NCBI GenBank assembly: GCA_964370965.1
Contig: CAYJLW010000020.1
Location: 1-55,463, forward strand
DNA length: 55,463 bases
Source: CAYJLW01 sp964370965
Lineage (GTDB): Bacteria; Actinomycetota; Acidimicrobiia; UBA2766
Reading direction: 5' to 3'
The position numbers and the translations under genes are program-made. Under the pieces are notes generated by a model. That model did not search any database. It worked only from the letters and a program-made list of their open reading frames with translations, and was not told the origin of the DNA. Below, piece by piece: positions 1-8,072 of this stretch (position 1 is its first letter; each line of letters opens with the position of its first letter).

Positions 1-140
1 CTGGCCAGCCGACGACCGCATCGACCAGGACCCACAAATCAGCAACAGGCCCATACCCGTGCCCGGGCTCCCCAGAACGCTTCGTTGGGGACCACCGGCC
101 GTCGGTTCAGGATGACGGCGAACGGGTCGAGAGCCTTGTC

Positions 141-872
141 ATGACTGCCATGACCGCCGCCACGTCCCCCCGGCGCACGCTGGCCCTGCTGCTTGCCGGC
201 GTGGCTCTCGTGGCCTGCCGGCGGGCGGGACCTGCCCCCGAGCGTCCGGACGGCCCCGGGCGAGGGGGCCGGGCGCACCCCGGACGCACCCTGCGGCCCC
301 GCCTCCCGGTGTCGCCCACGGCGCCCGCGAGCACCGACACCACGGGATTCCTCGCCGCGGTGGCAGCGATGCCCGCGGCACAGTTCAAGGTCACCTACGC
401 CGTCTCCGGCTATCCGGGTGTGACGAAGGCCACCGTGTGGTGGGCCCAGCCGCTCAGCCGCCTGGACAGCGCATACGCCGGGTACCCGTTCCGGGTCTAC
501 ACCGACGTGTCCACGGGCAAGGTGACGATCTGCGTCACCTTGCTCGGGCAGACGGCATGTGACAGCGACGTGGCTTCGGAGATCGCCGTCCTGTACGAGT
601 CGATCAAGGCCATGGTGCCCACGAGCATGGCCGAACGGGCGAAGAGCCTCGCCGCCGCACCCGGCGTCGCGGGCGCTGCCCGCACGATCGCCGGTCAACC
701 GGCGGTCTGCATGGAGAGCGCCGCCCAGCAGATCTGCCTCGCATCCTCGGGCGCCGTCCTCTACGCGGGCGGCGTGGTGACGATGGCGGTGAACGGAGGG
801 CCGTCGGCCGCGCTCACCTTCGAAGCCACGGAATACCGCAACGGTGTCTCCGAAGGAGAGGTGCGCCCGTAG
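141..872 (+). CDS. Putative secreted lipoprotein, function unknown
   Basis: The 243-residue product begins with a short basic region, a hydrophobic stretch (about residues 12-25) and the lipobox LVAC, followed by a Pro/Gly/Arg-rich linker. This is what a signal-peptidase II lipoprotein looks like. The mature part (about residue 65 onward) is Ala/Thr/Val-rich with several Tyr and four Cys, and I recognise no family. The start at 141 is followed by a second in-frame ATG nine bases on (150), and neither has a clear Shine-Dalgarno. It converges on the SAF-domain gene, with 27 bases between the stops. It is probably attached to the outer face of the membrane; a role as a sensor or scaffold is only a guess. 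Confidence 0.6.
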   Translation: MTAMTAATSPRRTLALLLAGVALVACRRAGPAPERPDGPGRGGRAHPGRTLRPRLPVSPTAPASTDTTGFLAAVAAMPAAQFKVTYAVSGYPGVTKATVWWAQPLSRLDSAYAGYPFRVYTDVSTGKVTICVTLLGQTACDSDVASEIAVLYESIKAMVPTSMAERAKSLAAAPGVAGAARTIAGQPAVCMESAAQQICLASSGAVLYAGGVVTMAVNGGPSAALTFEATEYRNGVSEGEVRP

Positions 873-899
873 CTGCCCTGGTGCTGGTCCTGTCGCTCG

Positions 900-1616
900 C
901 TACGGCGTCGGGGACGGCGCCGGTTGCGGGGACGCCGTGGTGCGCCCGTCGTCCTCGCCGGGGGCGGCACTGAGGACGAGTCGGGCGTGCTCGGACGCGA
1001 ACGCCACCCGCTCGGCCTCCTCGGGTGTGACGAGGAGTGTCACCTTGGCCTCGCCCGCGCCGGTGTCCGAGGACCTCAGGGCGAGGACCTCTGACCTCCG
1101 GGCGATGAGGATGGCGGGTGGGCCGTCGCCCACGAGGGCGGGATCGAAGACGCCTATGACGTCGAGGCGGTCGCCGCGCACGGCCGGGCCCGGGTCGGCG
1201 GTGACGGTGAGTGCGCGCAGTCCTGGCGGGACGAGGGCAGCGAGGCCTGTCACGCCCCGGCGGGCGACCTTCGAGGCGAGGACGGGTTCGCCTGCGGAGA
1301 CCGCCGTGGTGAGGGAACGGCCCGTGACATGTGTCACGGTGCTCACGCGACCCCGCCCGACAGCGGTCGTGGAAGCGGTGAGGACACGGAGGTCTCCCCG
1401 GGAAAGGAGGTGCCCGGCGGGGAGATCGCGGCGGGCGACGACGACGCGGGCCGACTTGGCCCCGGCGCCCGCCCCGCTCTGGGCAGCGGAGGCGGCGAGT
1501 ACGACGGCGGCGCACGTGGCCCCGGCGAGGACGCCACGGCGCCGCCACGGCGACGGGCCGCGCGGTGCGGAGGCGGCGCGCAGGAGCGTGGGGCGAGAGC
1601 GGTTGAGGCGGACCAT
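900..1616 (-). CDS. SAF-domain protein, CpaB/RcpC-like (Flp pilus assembly type)
   Basis: The product is 238 residues. The ATG at 1616 is chosen because the in-frame extension to 1832 is low-complexity and overlaps the neighbouring phosphorylase gene. After a basic N-terminus there is one membrane segment (about residues 28-46), then a SAF fold with the typical phrase RDLPAGHLLSRGDL and a second half (VPPGLRALTV, RGDRLDVIGV) as in CpaB, which supports assembly of Flp/Tad pili. No other tad genes are in the window, so it may be an orphan or act in another envelope process. The C-terminal tail is Pro/Ser-rich. Family assignment is fairly firm; the pilus role is inferred. Confidence 0.7.
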   Translation of the reverse strand: MVRLNRSRPTLLRAASAPRGPSPWRRRGVLAGATCAAVVLAASAAQSGAGAGAKSARVVVARRDLPAGHLLSRGDLRVLTASTTAVGRGRVSTVTHVTGRSLTTAVSAGEPVLASKVARRGVTGLAALVPPGLRALTVTADPGPAVRGDRLDVIGVFDPALVGDGPPAILIARRSEVLALRSSDTGAGEAKVTLLVTPEEAERVAFASEHARLVLSAAPGEDDGRTTASPQPAPSPTP

Positions 1617-1646
1617 GGCACCCCCAAGAGGCGCGGACGACGGAAC

Positions 1647-1690
1647 GGGGGGAAGTGGGGGAAGTCTCTGCGGGGGAAGTCGGGGAAGCC
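1647..1690. repeat. Short purine-tract repeats (GGGGAAG, four copies)
   Basis: Between the SAF gene start and the end of the phosphorylase gene the plus strand carries four closely spaced copies of GGGGAAG (the first three followed by T), so ACTTCCCC or CTTCCCC on the coding strand of the SAF gene. Spacing is irregular (about 9, 15 and 9 bases). It could be a regulator site for the SAF gene or simple slippage. No function is claimed. Confidence 0.4.
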
Positions 1691-1698
1691 CGGCGAGC

Positions 1699-2502
1699 CT
1701 ACACCTGGGCGCCGTCGAGCGCTGATCGGCACTTGCAGGAGGCCTCTGCGCCCGGGGGGACGGATGCGATGAGGCGACGGAGAACGCCGATGAGGCGCTC
1801 GTTGTTCTCCCGGAACACCGAGAGGATGGCATCGACCGTCACGGCTTCGATGCCCGAGTCGAGGCTGAATCCCGCGTCGTAGTCGGTGATGAGCGAGATG
1901 TTCACGTAGCACATCTCCGCCTCCCGGCAGAGCACGGACTCGGGGTACTGCGTCATGTTCACGACCTCCCACCCCTGCTTCGTGAACCAGGCGGATTCGG
2001 CCCTGGTGGAGAAGCGGGGACCCTCTATCACCACGACCGTGCCCTGGCCGTGCACCGCGACGCCCTCCTCGCGGGCTGCCGCGACGGCGAGGGGGCGGAG
2101 TTCCGGGCAGTACGGGTCGGCGAAACCGACATGGGTGACGGGAGCCTCCTCGAAGAACGTGTCGCCCCGGCCCCGGGTGCGGTCGACGATCTGGTCGCAG
2201 ACGACGAAGTGGCCCGGCTCCACGTGACGCTGGAGGCTGCCGGCGGCACAAGGGGCGATCACACGTCTCACTCCGAGGTGGCGGAGCGCCCACACGTTCG
2301 CCCGGTAGGGGATGCGGTGAGGGGCATGGGCGTGGCCCTCACCGTGGCGGGGGAGGAACGCCACGGGCCGGCCGTCGACTTCGGCCACGGCGACGGGACC
2401 CGACGGGGGACCGTACGGGGTTTCGACGTCGACGAGGTCGACGCTCCCGGGCAGGCCGGCGAAACCGGAGCCTCCGAAGACGCCGATCTCCGGAGGGTTC
2501 AG
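1699..2502 (-). CDS. mtnP: S-methyl-5'-thioadenosine phosphorylase (MTAP/PNP family)
   Basis: Phosphorolysis of methylthioadenosine to adenine and methylthioribose-1-phosphate (purine and methionine salvage). Visible family motifs are VFGGSGF near the N-terminus, FLPRHGEGHAHAPHRIPYRAN, GPRFSTRAES, NMTQYPE and TDYDAG; the last is the MTAP-type aspartate pair that reads the adenine amino group. The conserved GGSG phosphate loop lies upstream of the first ATG/GTG (GTG at 2388). The only candidate start is a CTG at 2500-2502 that overlaps the FmdB stop as CTGA, with AAGAAGGAG five bases upstream; this gives 267 residues, normal for the family. A 6-methylthioinosine or inosine phosphorylase specificity cannot be excluded. 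Confidence 0.85.
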   Translation of the reverse strand: MNPPEIGVFGGSGFAGLPGSVDLVDVETPYGPPSGPVAVAEVDGRPVAFLPRHGEGHAHAPHRIPYRANVWALRHLGVRRVIAPCAAGSLQRHVEPGHFVVCDQIVDRTRGRGDTFFEEAPVTHVGFADPYCPELRPLAVAAAREEGVAVHGQGTVVVIEGPRFSTRAESAWFTKQGWEVVNMTQYPESVLCREAEMCYVNISLITDYDAGFSLDSGIEAVTVDAILSVFRENNERLIGVLRRLIASVPPGAEASCKCRSALDGAQV

Positions 2503-2822
2503 GCCGACTCCTTCTTCTTGGGCTCGCCCTTGCGGCTGCTCTTGGCGTCGGCGGCCTTGTCAGTCGGTTTCGCCGAGGAGGTCGCGGACTCCGACGACGA
2601 CGACGCCGACGAGGAGGACGCGGGCTCGGCTGTCTCGCCCTTCTTCGGTCGCGAGTCGGTCTTGTAGAAGCCGGAGCCCTTGAGGACGATCCCGACCGGG
2701 TGGAAGACCTTGCGCAGCGGGCCTCCGCAGTGGGCGCACTTCTTCGGGGGTTTGTCCTTGAAGCTCTGCACGATCTCGATGTGCGTGGCGCACTTCTCGC
2801 AGGCGTACTCGTACGTCGGCAT
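2499..2822 (-). CDS. FmdB-type zinc ribbon protein
   Basis: A 107-residue protein starting MPTYEYACEKC. The N-terminal 45 residues form the FmdB (putative regulatory protein) zinc ribbon with two CxxC knuckles (CEKC and CAHC). Next comes the family's conserved hydrophobic phrase (GIVLKGSGFYKTD), then a disordered Ser/Ala/Lys tail of about 45 residues. The role of these small proteins is not settled; many sit near housekeeping genes. It is translationally coupled to the downstream methylthioadenosine phosphorylase by a 4-base overlap. Confidence 0.85.
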   Translation of the reverse strand: MPTYEYACEKCATHIEIVQSFKDKPPKKCAHCGGPLRKVFHPVGIVLKGSGFYKTDSRPKKGETAEPASSSSASSSSESATSSAKPTDKAADAKSSRKGEPKKKESA

Positions 2823-3078
2823 GATGGTCCCGGTCGGTCTTGCCCCGGCGCGAGTGCCCGGAGCGTGCCAGCTTTGGCCGCGAAGTCTACAGTCTGCGCA
2901 GACCCTGCCTTCCTGGGCGGCCCTTCGGCGGCGCGCGGGGGGTCTTCGGCCTCAGCGTGTCGAATAGGGGTGGTGACGTCTCGGCACGGCAGCCCGGACG
3001 TCGCACGCTGTATCCGACATTTCGCGAGCGGGGAAGGCAACGGGAGGCACAGAGCCGCTGAAGCTGGGGTTACGGAGC

Positions 3079-5163
3079 TTGAGTCTGTCCGCGAGATTGA
3101 CCACTTTGCTGGCGGCGGCCCTCGTGGCGCCGCTGCTGGGCGCGGGCGCCCTGGTTTCCACCGTCGTCAGTCGTCAGGACGACAGGAGCGCGGACGACCG
3201 CCTCGCGGTCGCCCGGGACGCCGCGAGCGCGCTTCTGGGTTCGCGCCGGACACAGCTCAGGGAGGCAGCGCAAACCCTCTCCGACGACGCCGATCTCAGT
3301 CGCCTCAGCGGCGACCCTGCGGCCTTCGGTCCCCTCGCCGGGCGCTTCCGGACGCTGCAGGCCGTCTCCCCCGGCCTCGACGCCCTCGTCGTGACCGACG
3401 GTGCCGGCAACGTGACCGGGGCGACGACGGCGCCGTCTGACTTCCTGAGCGGCGTCCCGTCCGCTGCTGCCCTCGCCTCGGGCGCCCAGCCCGGAGTGCT
3501 CGTGCGGCGCGTGCCCGTGCCCGGCCCCGGTGGCGTCGCGACGGGCGTCCTCACGGTCGGCTCATACCTGGACAGTGCGTTCATCGACGACGTGGCCGCC
3601 GTCGTGGGTGCCGACGTCGTCGAGTTCGACGGCAGCCGGCCCCTGGTGTCGACGCTGCCTGTGGCCGTGACCGCCGATCTCGACGGCCTCCTGCAAGGGG
3701 TACCGGCCACGGTCGACCTTGGCGGGGGCCGTCGCCGCTGCCTGTTGGGGCGGTCCGCGGCCGACGCCGGCGGGGCCCGGCTGGTCCTTTGTCTCGACGC
3801 TCCCGGGGGCAGGGGACCAGGGGATCCCGGCGCCCTGCTCGGCCTCCTCGTCCTCGTCCTCGTCGTGGTCGGCCTCCTCGTCCTCTTCCACCGCTGGGTG
3901 TCGTCGCGTCTCGCCTCCCGGGAGCCCGCCCGGGGCCCCGGGGGGTGGCCTGCGCCGTGGTCTGGCGCCACCGGCGGGACTCGCCCGGCGGCCCCGGCCC
4001 CGGCCCCGGCCCCGGCGCGGCCGCCGTCGGACAACCATCTCCCCGTACCGGTGGTGTCGGAGGAGGCGCGGGCGGCGGATCGGAGCGTGGCGCGCCTCGC
4101 CGGGGTCTACGGTCCCGGGGAGGGTGTGCCCGTGCCCGAACGCGTCCACTCCGAGAGTGAGGACGCCCTCGTGCACCTCGGGTCCATGCTCGAGGTCGCC
4201 AACGACCGGGACGCCATCCTCTCGGTCGTCACGGACGAGGCCTGCATCGGTCTCCACTCCCGCTGCGCGGTCCTCTACCTCGCCTCCCCGAGCCGTGACC
4301 GCCTCGACGTGGCCCGCGTGTCGGGCGACTGCGCCGGCCTCGCGCCCGCACAGCGCCTCCCGCTCGGGCGGGGCCTCGCCGGCTGGGTGGGCCAACACGT
4401 GGCACCGGCCGTGTCCGTGACGGGCGACCACAGGGCGGGATCCCGGGCAGAGGCCGTCCCGACGTCACCCCCCGAGCCGGACTGCCCGGCGGTGGCCGTG
4501 CCGGTCCGGGCCGAGAACAGGCTCTACGGTGTCCTGGCGCTCTACGGCAGGTCCGGCGAGAACAGCTTCGACGACGACGACGTCGTCCTCCTGAGCGAGT
4601 TCGTACGCCAGGCCGGGGTCGCCATCGACAACACCATCCTGCACGACGAGGCGAACCGCCTCGCGATCCGTGACTCGCTCACGGGCGTCTGGAACCGGCG
4701 CTACTTCGACCTCGTCATCCAGTCCGAGTTCGAGCGCTCGCAGCGGTTCCGGCACCAGCTCAGCCTCCTCATGCTCGACCTCGACGACTTCAAGGAGGTG
4801 AACGACACCCTCGGCCACCTCGCCGGCGACGAGATCCTCACCCAGATCGCCGAACTCGTCGTGAGCCAGATCCGCGAGGTGGACACGTTCTGTCGCTACG
4901 GCGGCGAGGAGTTCACGGTCATCCTCCCCGAGACCGGGCGCGACGGCGGCAGCGTGGCGGCGGAGAAGATCCGCCGGGCCGTGGAGGGCCACGTGTTCCG
5001 AGCCTCGGGGCGGGACCTGAGGATCACGGTGTCGATCGGTGTGGCGTCCTACCCTGACCACGGCGCCGGCCCCGCTCAGCTCATCGTCGCCGCCGACGAG
5101 GCCCTCTACCGCGCAAAACGCAAGGGCAAGAACCGCGTGAAGTCCGCCAAGGGACCCAAGTAG
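3079..5163 (+). CDS. Membrane-bound GAF-GGDEF diguanylate cyclase
   Basis: 694 residues, TTG start preceded by ACGGAG. Architecture: TM1 about residues 8-30; an extracytoplasmic sensor region to about 250; TM2 about 252-270; a Pro/Ala-rich linker; a GAF domain about 365-515; and a C-terminal GGDEF domain. The active-site loop is GGEEF (608-612), and the inhibitory I-site RxxD (REVD, 599-602) lies exactly five residues before it, so an active, product-inhibited cyclase making c-di-GMP from two GTP is expected. No EAL or HD-GYP domain is present. It precedes galU by 26 bases on the same strand. The PilZ-like domain about 8 kb downstream (start 13507) is a candidate receiver. Confidence 0.92.
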   Translation: MSLSARLTTLLAAALVAPLLGAGALVSTVVSRQDDRSADDRLAVARDAASALLGSRRTQLREAAQTLSDDADLSRLSGDPAAFGPLAGRFRTLQAVSPGLDALVVTDGAGNVTGATTAPSDFLSGVPSAAALASGAQPGVLVRRVPVPGPGGVATGVLTVGSYLDSAFIDDVAAVVGADVVEFDGSRPLVSTLPVAVTADLDGLLQGVPATVDLGGGRRRCLLGRSAADAGGARLVLCLDAPGGRGPGDPGALLGLLVLVLVVVGLLVLFHRWVSSRLASREPARGPGGWPAPWSGATGGTRPAAPAPAPAPARPPSDNHLPVPVVSEEARAADRSVARLAGVYGPGEGVPVPERVHSESEDALVHLGSMLEVANDRDAILSVVTDEACIGLHSRCAVLYLASPSRDRLDVARVSGDCAGLAPAQRLPLGRGLAGWVGQHVAPAVSVTGDHRAGSRAEAVPTSPPEPDCPAVAVPVRAENRLYGVLALYGRSGENSFDDDDVVLLSEFVRQAGVAIDNTILHDEANRLAIRDSLTGVWNRRYFDLVIQSEFERSQRFRHQLSLLMLDLDDFKEVNDTLGHLAGDEILTQIAELVVSQIREVDTFCRYGGEEFTVILPETGRDGGSVAAEKIRRAVEGHVFRASGRDLRITVSIGVASYPDHGAGPAQLIVAADEALYRAKRKGKNRVKSAKGPK

Positions 5164-5176
5164 CCCCGCACGCGTC

Positions 5177-5182
5177 TACGCT
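5177..5182 (+). promoter_or_regulatory. Candidate leaderless -10 element of galU
   Basis: TACGCT ends seven bases before the galU ATG, and no Shine-Dalgarno lies between, which fits a leaderless transcript starting at or near the A of ATG. Confidence 0.45.
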
Positions 5183-5189
5183 GGCGGAC

Positions 5190-6068
5190 ATGCGAGTGCG
5201 CAAGGCCGTGATCCCTTCCGCGGGCCTCGGAACCCGCTTCCTGCCGGCGACGAAGTCTCAGCCCAAGGAAATGCTTCCGCTCGTCGACAAGCCGGCCATC
5301 CAGTACGTCGTCGAGGAAGCCGTTCGCGCCGGCATCGAGGACATCCTCGTGGTCACGGGGCGTTCCAAGCGCTCTATCGAGGACCACTTCGACCGCTCCT
5401 GGGAGCTCGAAGCCGCCCTGGAATCGGGCGGCAAGACCGAGATGCTCAAGCAGGTGCGCTCGATATCTGAGCTCGCGGACATCCACTACATCCGCCAGAA
5501 GGATCCCAAGGGTCTCGGCCACGCTGTCCTCGTCGCCGCCAAGCACGTGGGTCGGGAGCCCTTCGCCGTGCTCCTCGGTGACGACATCTGCCCGGAGGAC
5601 GGCCATCTCCTCGAGGACATGATCGAGTCCTTCGAACGTTATGGACGCTCGGTCGTGGCCGTGAAGGAGGTCTCCGAGCGCGAGATCTCCTCCTACGGAT
5701 GCGTCACGCCCGAACAGGTCGAGGACAAGCTGGTCCGTATCCTGGACATCGTCGAGAAGCCCGCGCCTGAGGATGCCCCGTCGAACCTCGCGGTGCTGGG
5801 TCGCTACGTCTTCACCCCGGAGATCTTCGACGCCCTCGAGGCCACGACCCCCGGGAGGGGCGGCGAGATCCAGCTCACGGACGCCATCGCCCGCCTCGCC
5901 GGCTTCCAGACGTGTTACGCCTGGGTGTACGAGGGCGACCGGTTCGACATCGGCGACAAGCTCGAGTACCTCAAGGCCGTGGTGGAGATGGCCGCCGACC
6001 GTGAGGATCTCGGCCCCGAGTTCCGGGACTTCCTGGCCGCCTTCTGCCGGGAGCACGAGATCACGTGA
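5190..6068 (+). CDS. galU: UTP-glucose-1-phosphate uridylyltransferase
   Basis: Makes UDP-glucose from UTP and glucose-1-phosphate for glycan and envelope synthesis. The 292-residue product has the nucleotidyltransferase signature AGLGTRFLPATKSQPKEMLP with the catalytic Arg/Lys, then PAIQYVVEEA and the metal-binding GDD (LLGDDI), and VEKPAPEDAPSN. Length is normal for bacterial GalU. The stop overlaps the moeA start by four bases (GTGA), so the two are cotranslated. The galU-moeA pairing is common in Actinobacteria. Confidence 0.96.
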   Translation: MRVRKAVIPSAGLGTRFLPATKSQPKEMLPLVDKPAIQYVVEEAVRAGIEDILVVTGRSKRSIEDHFDRSWELEAALESGGKTEMLKQVRSISELADIHYIRQKDPKGLGHAVLVAAKHVGREPFAVLLGDDICPEDGHLLEDMIESFERYGRSVVAVKEVSEREISSYGCVTPEQVEDKLVRILDIVEKPAPEDAPSNLAVLGRYVFTPEIFDALEATTPGRGGEIQLTDAIARLAGFQTCYAWVYEGDRFDIGDKLEYLKAVVEMAADREDLGPEFRDFLAAFCREHEIT

Positions 6069-7267
6069 TCGGCCTCGAGGAGGCCCGGCGGCGTGTCCTC
6101 GACGCCGTCGAGCCGCTGGCGCCCGAAGAGCGGTCCCTGGAGCTCTGCCTCGGCCTCGCCCCCGCCGAGGACGTCGTGGCGCCCCGCGACGTGCCGCCGT
6201 TCGACAACTCCGCCATGGACGGCTACGCGGTGCGCACGGTCGACGTGTCCCGTGTCCCCGTCGTCCTCGACGTCGTCGCCGTGTCCGCGGCGGGGCGCCC
6301 GGCGCCCCGCGGGATCGGTCCCGGCCAGGCTGCCCGCATCCTCACGGGCGCCGTCATGGTCGAGGGCGCCGACGCCGTCGTGGCCGTGGAGGAGACCGAC
6401 GGCGGTTCCGACCGTGTCGAGATCCGGGCGGTTCCTGCTCCCGGCGCCCATGTCCGCCGGGCGGGCGAGGACGTTTCCGCGGGCGGGGCCGTCCTGCCCC
6501 GGGGGACGCTGTTGGGTCCGGCGCACGTCGGGGTGGCGGCGAGCGTGGGTCGCGACCGGATCCTCGTGCGCCGGCCTCCCCGTGTCGCCGTCGTGTCCAC
6601 CGGCGACGAGCTCGTGGCACCCGGGACCCCCGGTCTGGAACCGGGGCAGATCTACGAGTCGAACTCGTTCCTCGTCCAGGGTCTCGTGGAGCGCATGCTG
6701 CCCTGCGGGCCGCACGTGACCCGCCGGCACATGCCCGACCATGCCGGGCGGATCCGGGGGGTCTTCGTCGAGTTGGCCGGGAGCCACGACGTCGTCCTCT
6801 CCAGCGGGGGCGTCTCGATGGGCGGGGAGTACGACGTCGTGAAGTCCGCTCTCTCCGATCTCGGCGTGGAGTTCTGGAAGGTGGCCGTCAAACCGGCGAA
6901 GCCGATGGGTTTCGGCATCCTCGACGGAGCCATGTTCGTGGGCCTGCCCGGCAACCCGGTGTCCGTGGGCGTGAGCTTCGAGGTCTTCGTGCGGCCCATG
7001 CTGCGGGCGATGATGGGTGTCGCGCCAGCTGTCCCTGCCACCGTCCGGGGCACGGCCGGGGAGGCGCTGCGCCGCGGAGACGACGGCCGCACGCATTTCG
7101 TCCGGGTCCGCTACGACACCGAGGGGTGCGTCGTGTCCACGGGCTCCCAGGGGTCCCACATCCTCTCGGGCCTGGCGGGTGCCGACGCCCTCGCCGTCCT
7201 GGGGCCCGACGTGCTCGAGGTGCCCGCGGGCGGGTCCGTGGAGTTGATGCCCCTGTGGACCCGGTAG
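6065..7267 (+). CDS. moeA: MoeA/gephyrin-family protein (molybdopterin molybdenumtransferase or Glp)
   Basis: 400 residues. The MoeA core is visible: PFDNSAMDGYAVR near the N-terminus, STGDEL and the NSFLV segment, SSGGVSMGGEYDVV, KPAKPMGFGI and GLPGNPVS, ending in the beta-barrel domain. MoeA inserts molybdate into adenylated molybdopterin. In Corynebacterium a paralogue, Glp, lies beside galU and acts with FtsZ and the membrane receptor GlpR. The location here (galU upstream, a GlpR-like membrane protein two genes downstream) makes that alternative reasonable, while the adjacent mog gene argues for genuine cofactor synthesis. Confidence 0.93.
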   Translation: MIGLEEARRRVLDAVEPLAPEERSLELCLGLAPAEDVVAPRDVPPFDNSAMDGYAVRTVDVSRVPVVLDVVAVSAAGRPAPRGIGPGQAARILTGAVMVEGADAVVAVEETDGGSDRVEIRAVPAPGAHVRRAGEDVSAGGAVLPRGTLLGPAHVGVAASVGRDRILVRRPPRVAVVSTGDELVAPGTPGLEPGQIYESNSFLVQGLVERMLPCGPHVTRRHMPDHAGRIRGVFVELAGSHDVVLSSGGVSMGGEYDVVKSALSDLGVEFWKVAVKPAKPMGFGILDGAMFVGLPGNPVSVGVSFEVFVRPMLRAMMGVAPAVPATVRGTAGEALRRGDDGRTHFVRVRYDTEGCVVSTGSQGSHILSGLAGADALAVLGPDVLEVPAGGSVELMPLWTR

Positions 7268-7755
7268 TGCCCGGGCGGGCCGTCGTCGTCGTCGCCAGCG
7301 ACCGTGTGTCCGCGGGAACGGCCCAGGACCTCTCGGGTGCGGCCGCGGTGGCGGCCCTGGCGGAGTTGGGCGTCGAGGCCGACCTTGTGATCGTCCCCGA
7401 CGAGGCCGAGGAGATCGCCGGCCTCCTGCGGCGCTTCGCCGACGAGGGTCGGGCGTTGATCGTGACGAGCGGTGGCACGGGGTTCGGTCCCCGGGACGTG
7501 ACGCCAGAGGCGACGCGCTCTGTGCTGGAGCGTGAGGCACCTGGGATCGCCGAGGCGATCCGGGCCGGTGCCCCGCCGCCGTACGGGATGCTCGGCCGGG
7601 GTGTCGCCGGGGTGCGGGGTCGCACTCTGATCGTGAACCTGCCCGGTTCGCCCGGGGGCGTCAAAGACGGCATCGCTGTGCTGGGCGCCGCCCTGCCCCA
7701 CGTCCTCGCGCTGCTCCGCGGTGACGCGAGCCACCATCCGGAGCCGGGGAGCTGA
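7267..7755 (+). CDS. mog: MogA/MoaB-family molybdopterin adenylyltransferase
   Basis: 162 residues from the GTG that overlaps the moeA stop as TAGTG; a GTG four codons upstream (7255) is an alternative. The family signature TSGGTGFGPRDVTPEAT is intact, followed by GMLGRGVAG and NLPGSPGGVKDG, which form the molybdopterin and nucleotide pocket. It adenylates molybdopterin ahead of MoeA action. Adjacent moeA and mog genes form a cofactor-insertion unit. The choice between MogA and MoaB naming is not decidable from sequence alone. Confidence 0.88.
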   Translation: MPGRAVVVVASDRVSAGTAQDLSGAAAVAALAELGVEADLVIVPDEAEEIAGLLRRFADEGRALIVTSGGTGFGPRDVTPEATRSVLEREAPGIAEAIRAGAPPPYGMLGRGVAGVRGRTLIVNLPGSPGGVKDGIAVLGAALPHVLALLRGDASHHPEPGS

Positions 7756-8072
7756 GCCGGGAACCGGGCGCAGCGGCCCTTCGTTCAGGGCGTCCGGCGC
7801 GCCGTCGGCCGCCGCCGCACCTGGGATATCTTGGGAGAGCGCGCTTGACAGCCGCGCGTGCCCTCACTAAGACTCCCTACCGAAGCCGCAATGTTCTTCC
7901 AGTATCTGGATGCTTGGTGCGGTTGATCGCGACTGTTACGGTCCTGCGGGGCCGGTGATCTCGGCCAGAAGGTTCCGGCGAGTAGTCGCCAGCGAGTTTC
8001 CACACGGGTGAGAAGTCGCACAGTGAGAAGTCACCACCTTCCGGAGGTCACGGACATGGAGCGGAGTCACAT
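7756..8072. other. 317-base intergenic region upstream of the GlpR-like/translin operon
   Basis: No convincing small gene. Contents: a consensus -35/-10 pair (separate entry), an imperfect direct repeat of GTGAGAAGTC at 8008-8017 and 8023-8032 (15-base period), and a purine-rich GGAGCGGAG shortly before the TTG start at 8073. It is locally less GC-rich than its surroundings, as expected for a promoter region. Confidence 0.6.
7845..7873 (+). promoter_or_regulatory. Candidate sigma-A-type promoter
   Basis: A perfect -35 TTGACA is followed after exactly 17 bases by TAAGAC, a moderate -10. It would give a leader of roughly 190 bases for the downstream membrane protein/translin operon, containing the GTGAGAAGTC direct repeats. 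Confidence 0.45.

Noticed and set aside
2386..2388. GTG 2388 as the start of the methylthioadenosine phosphorylase
   Set aside because: It would remove the conserved GGSG phosphate loop that is visible in frame just upstream.
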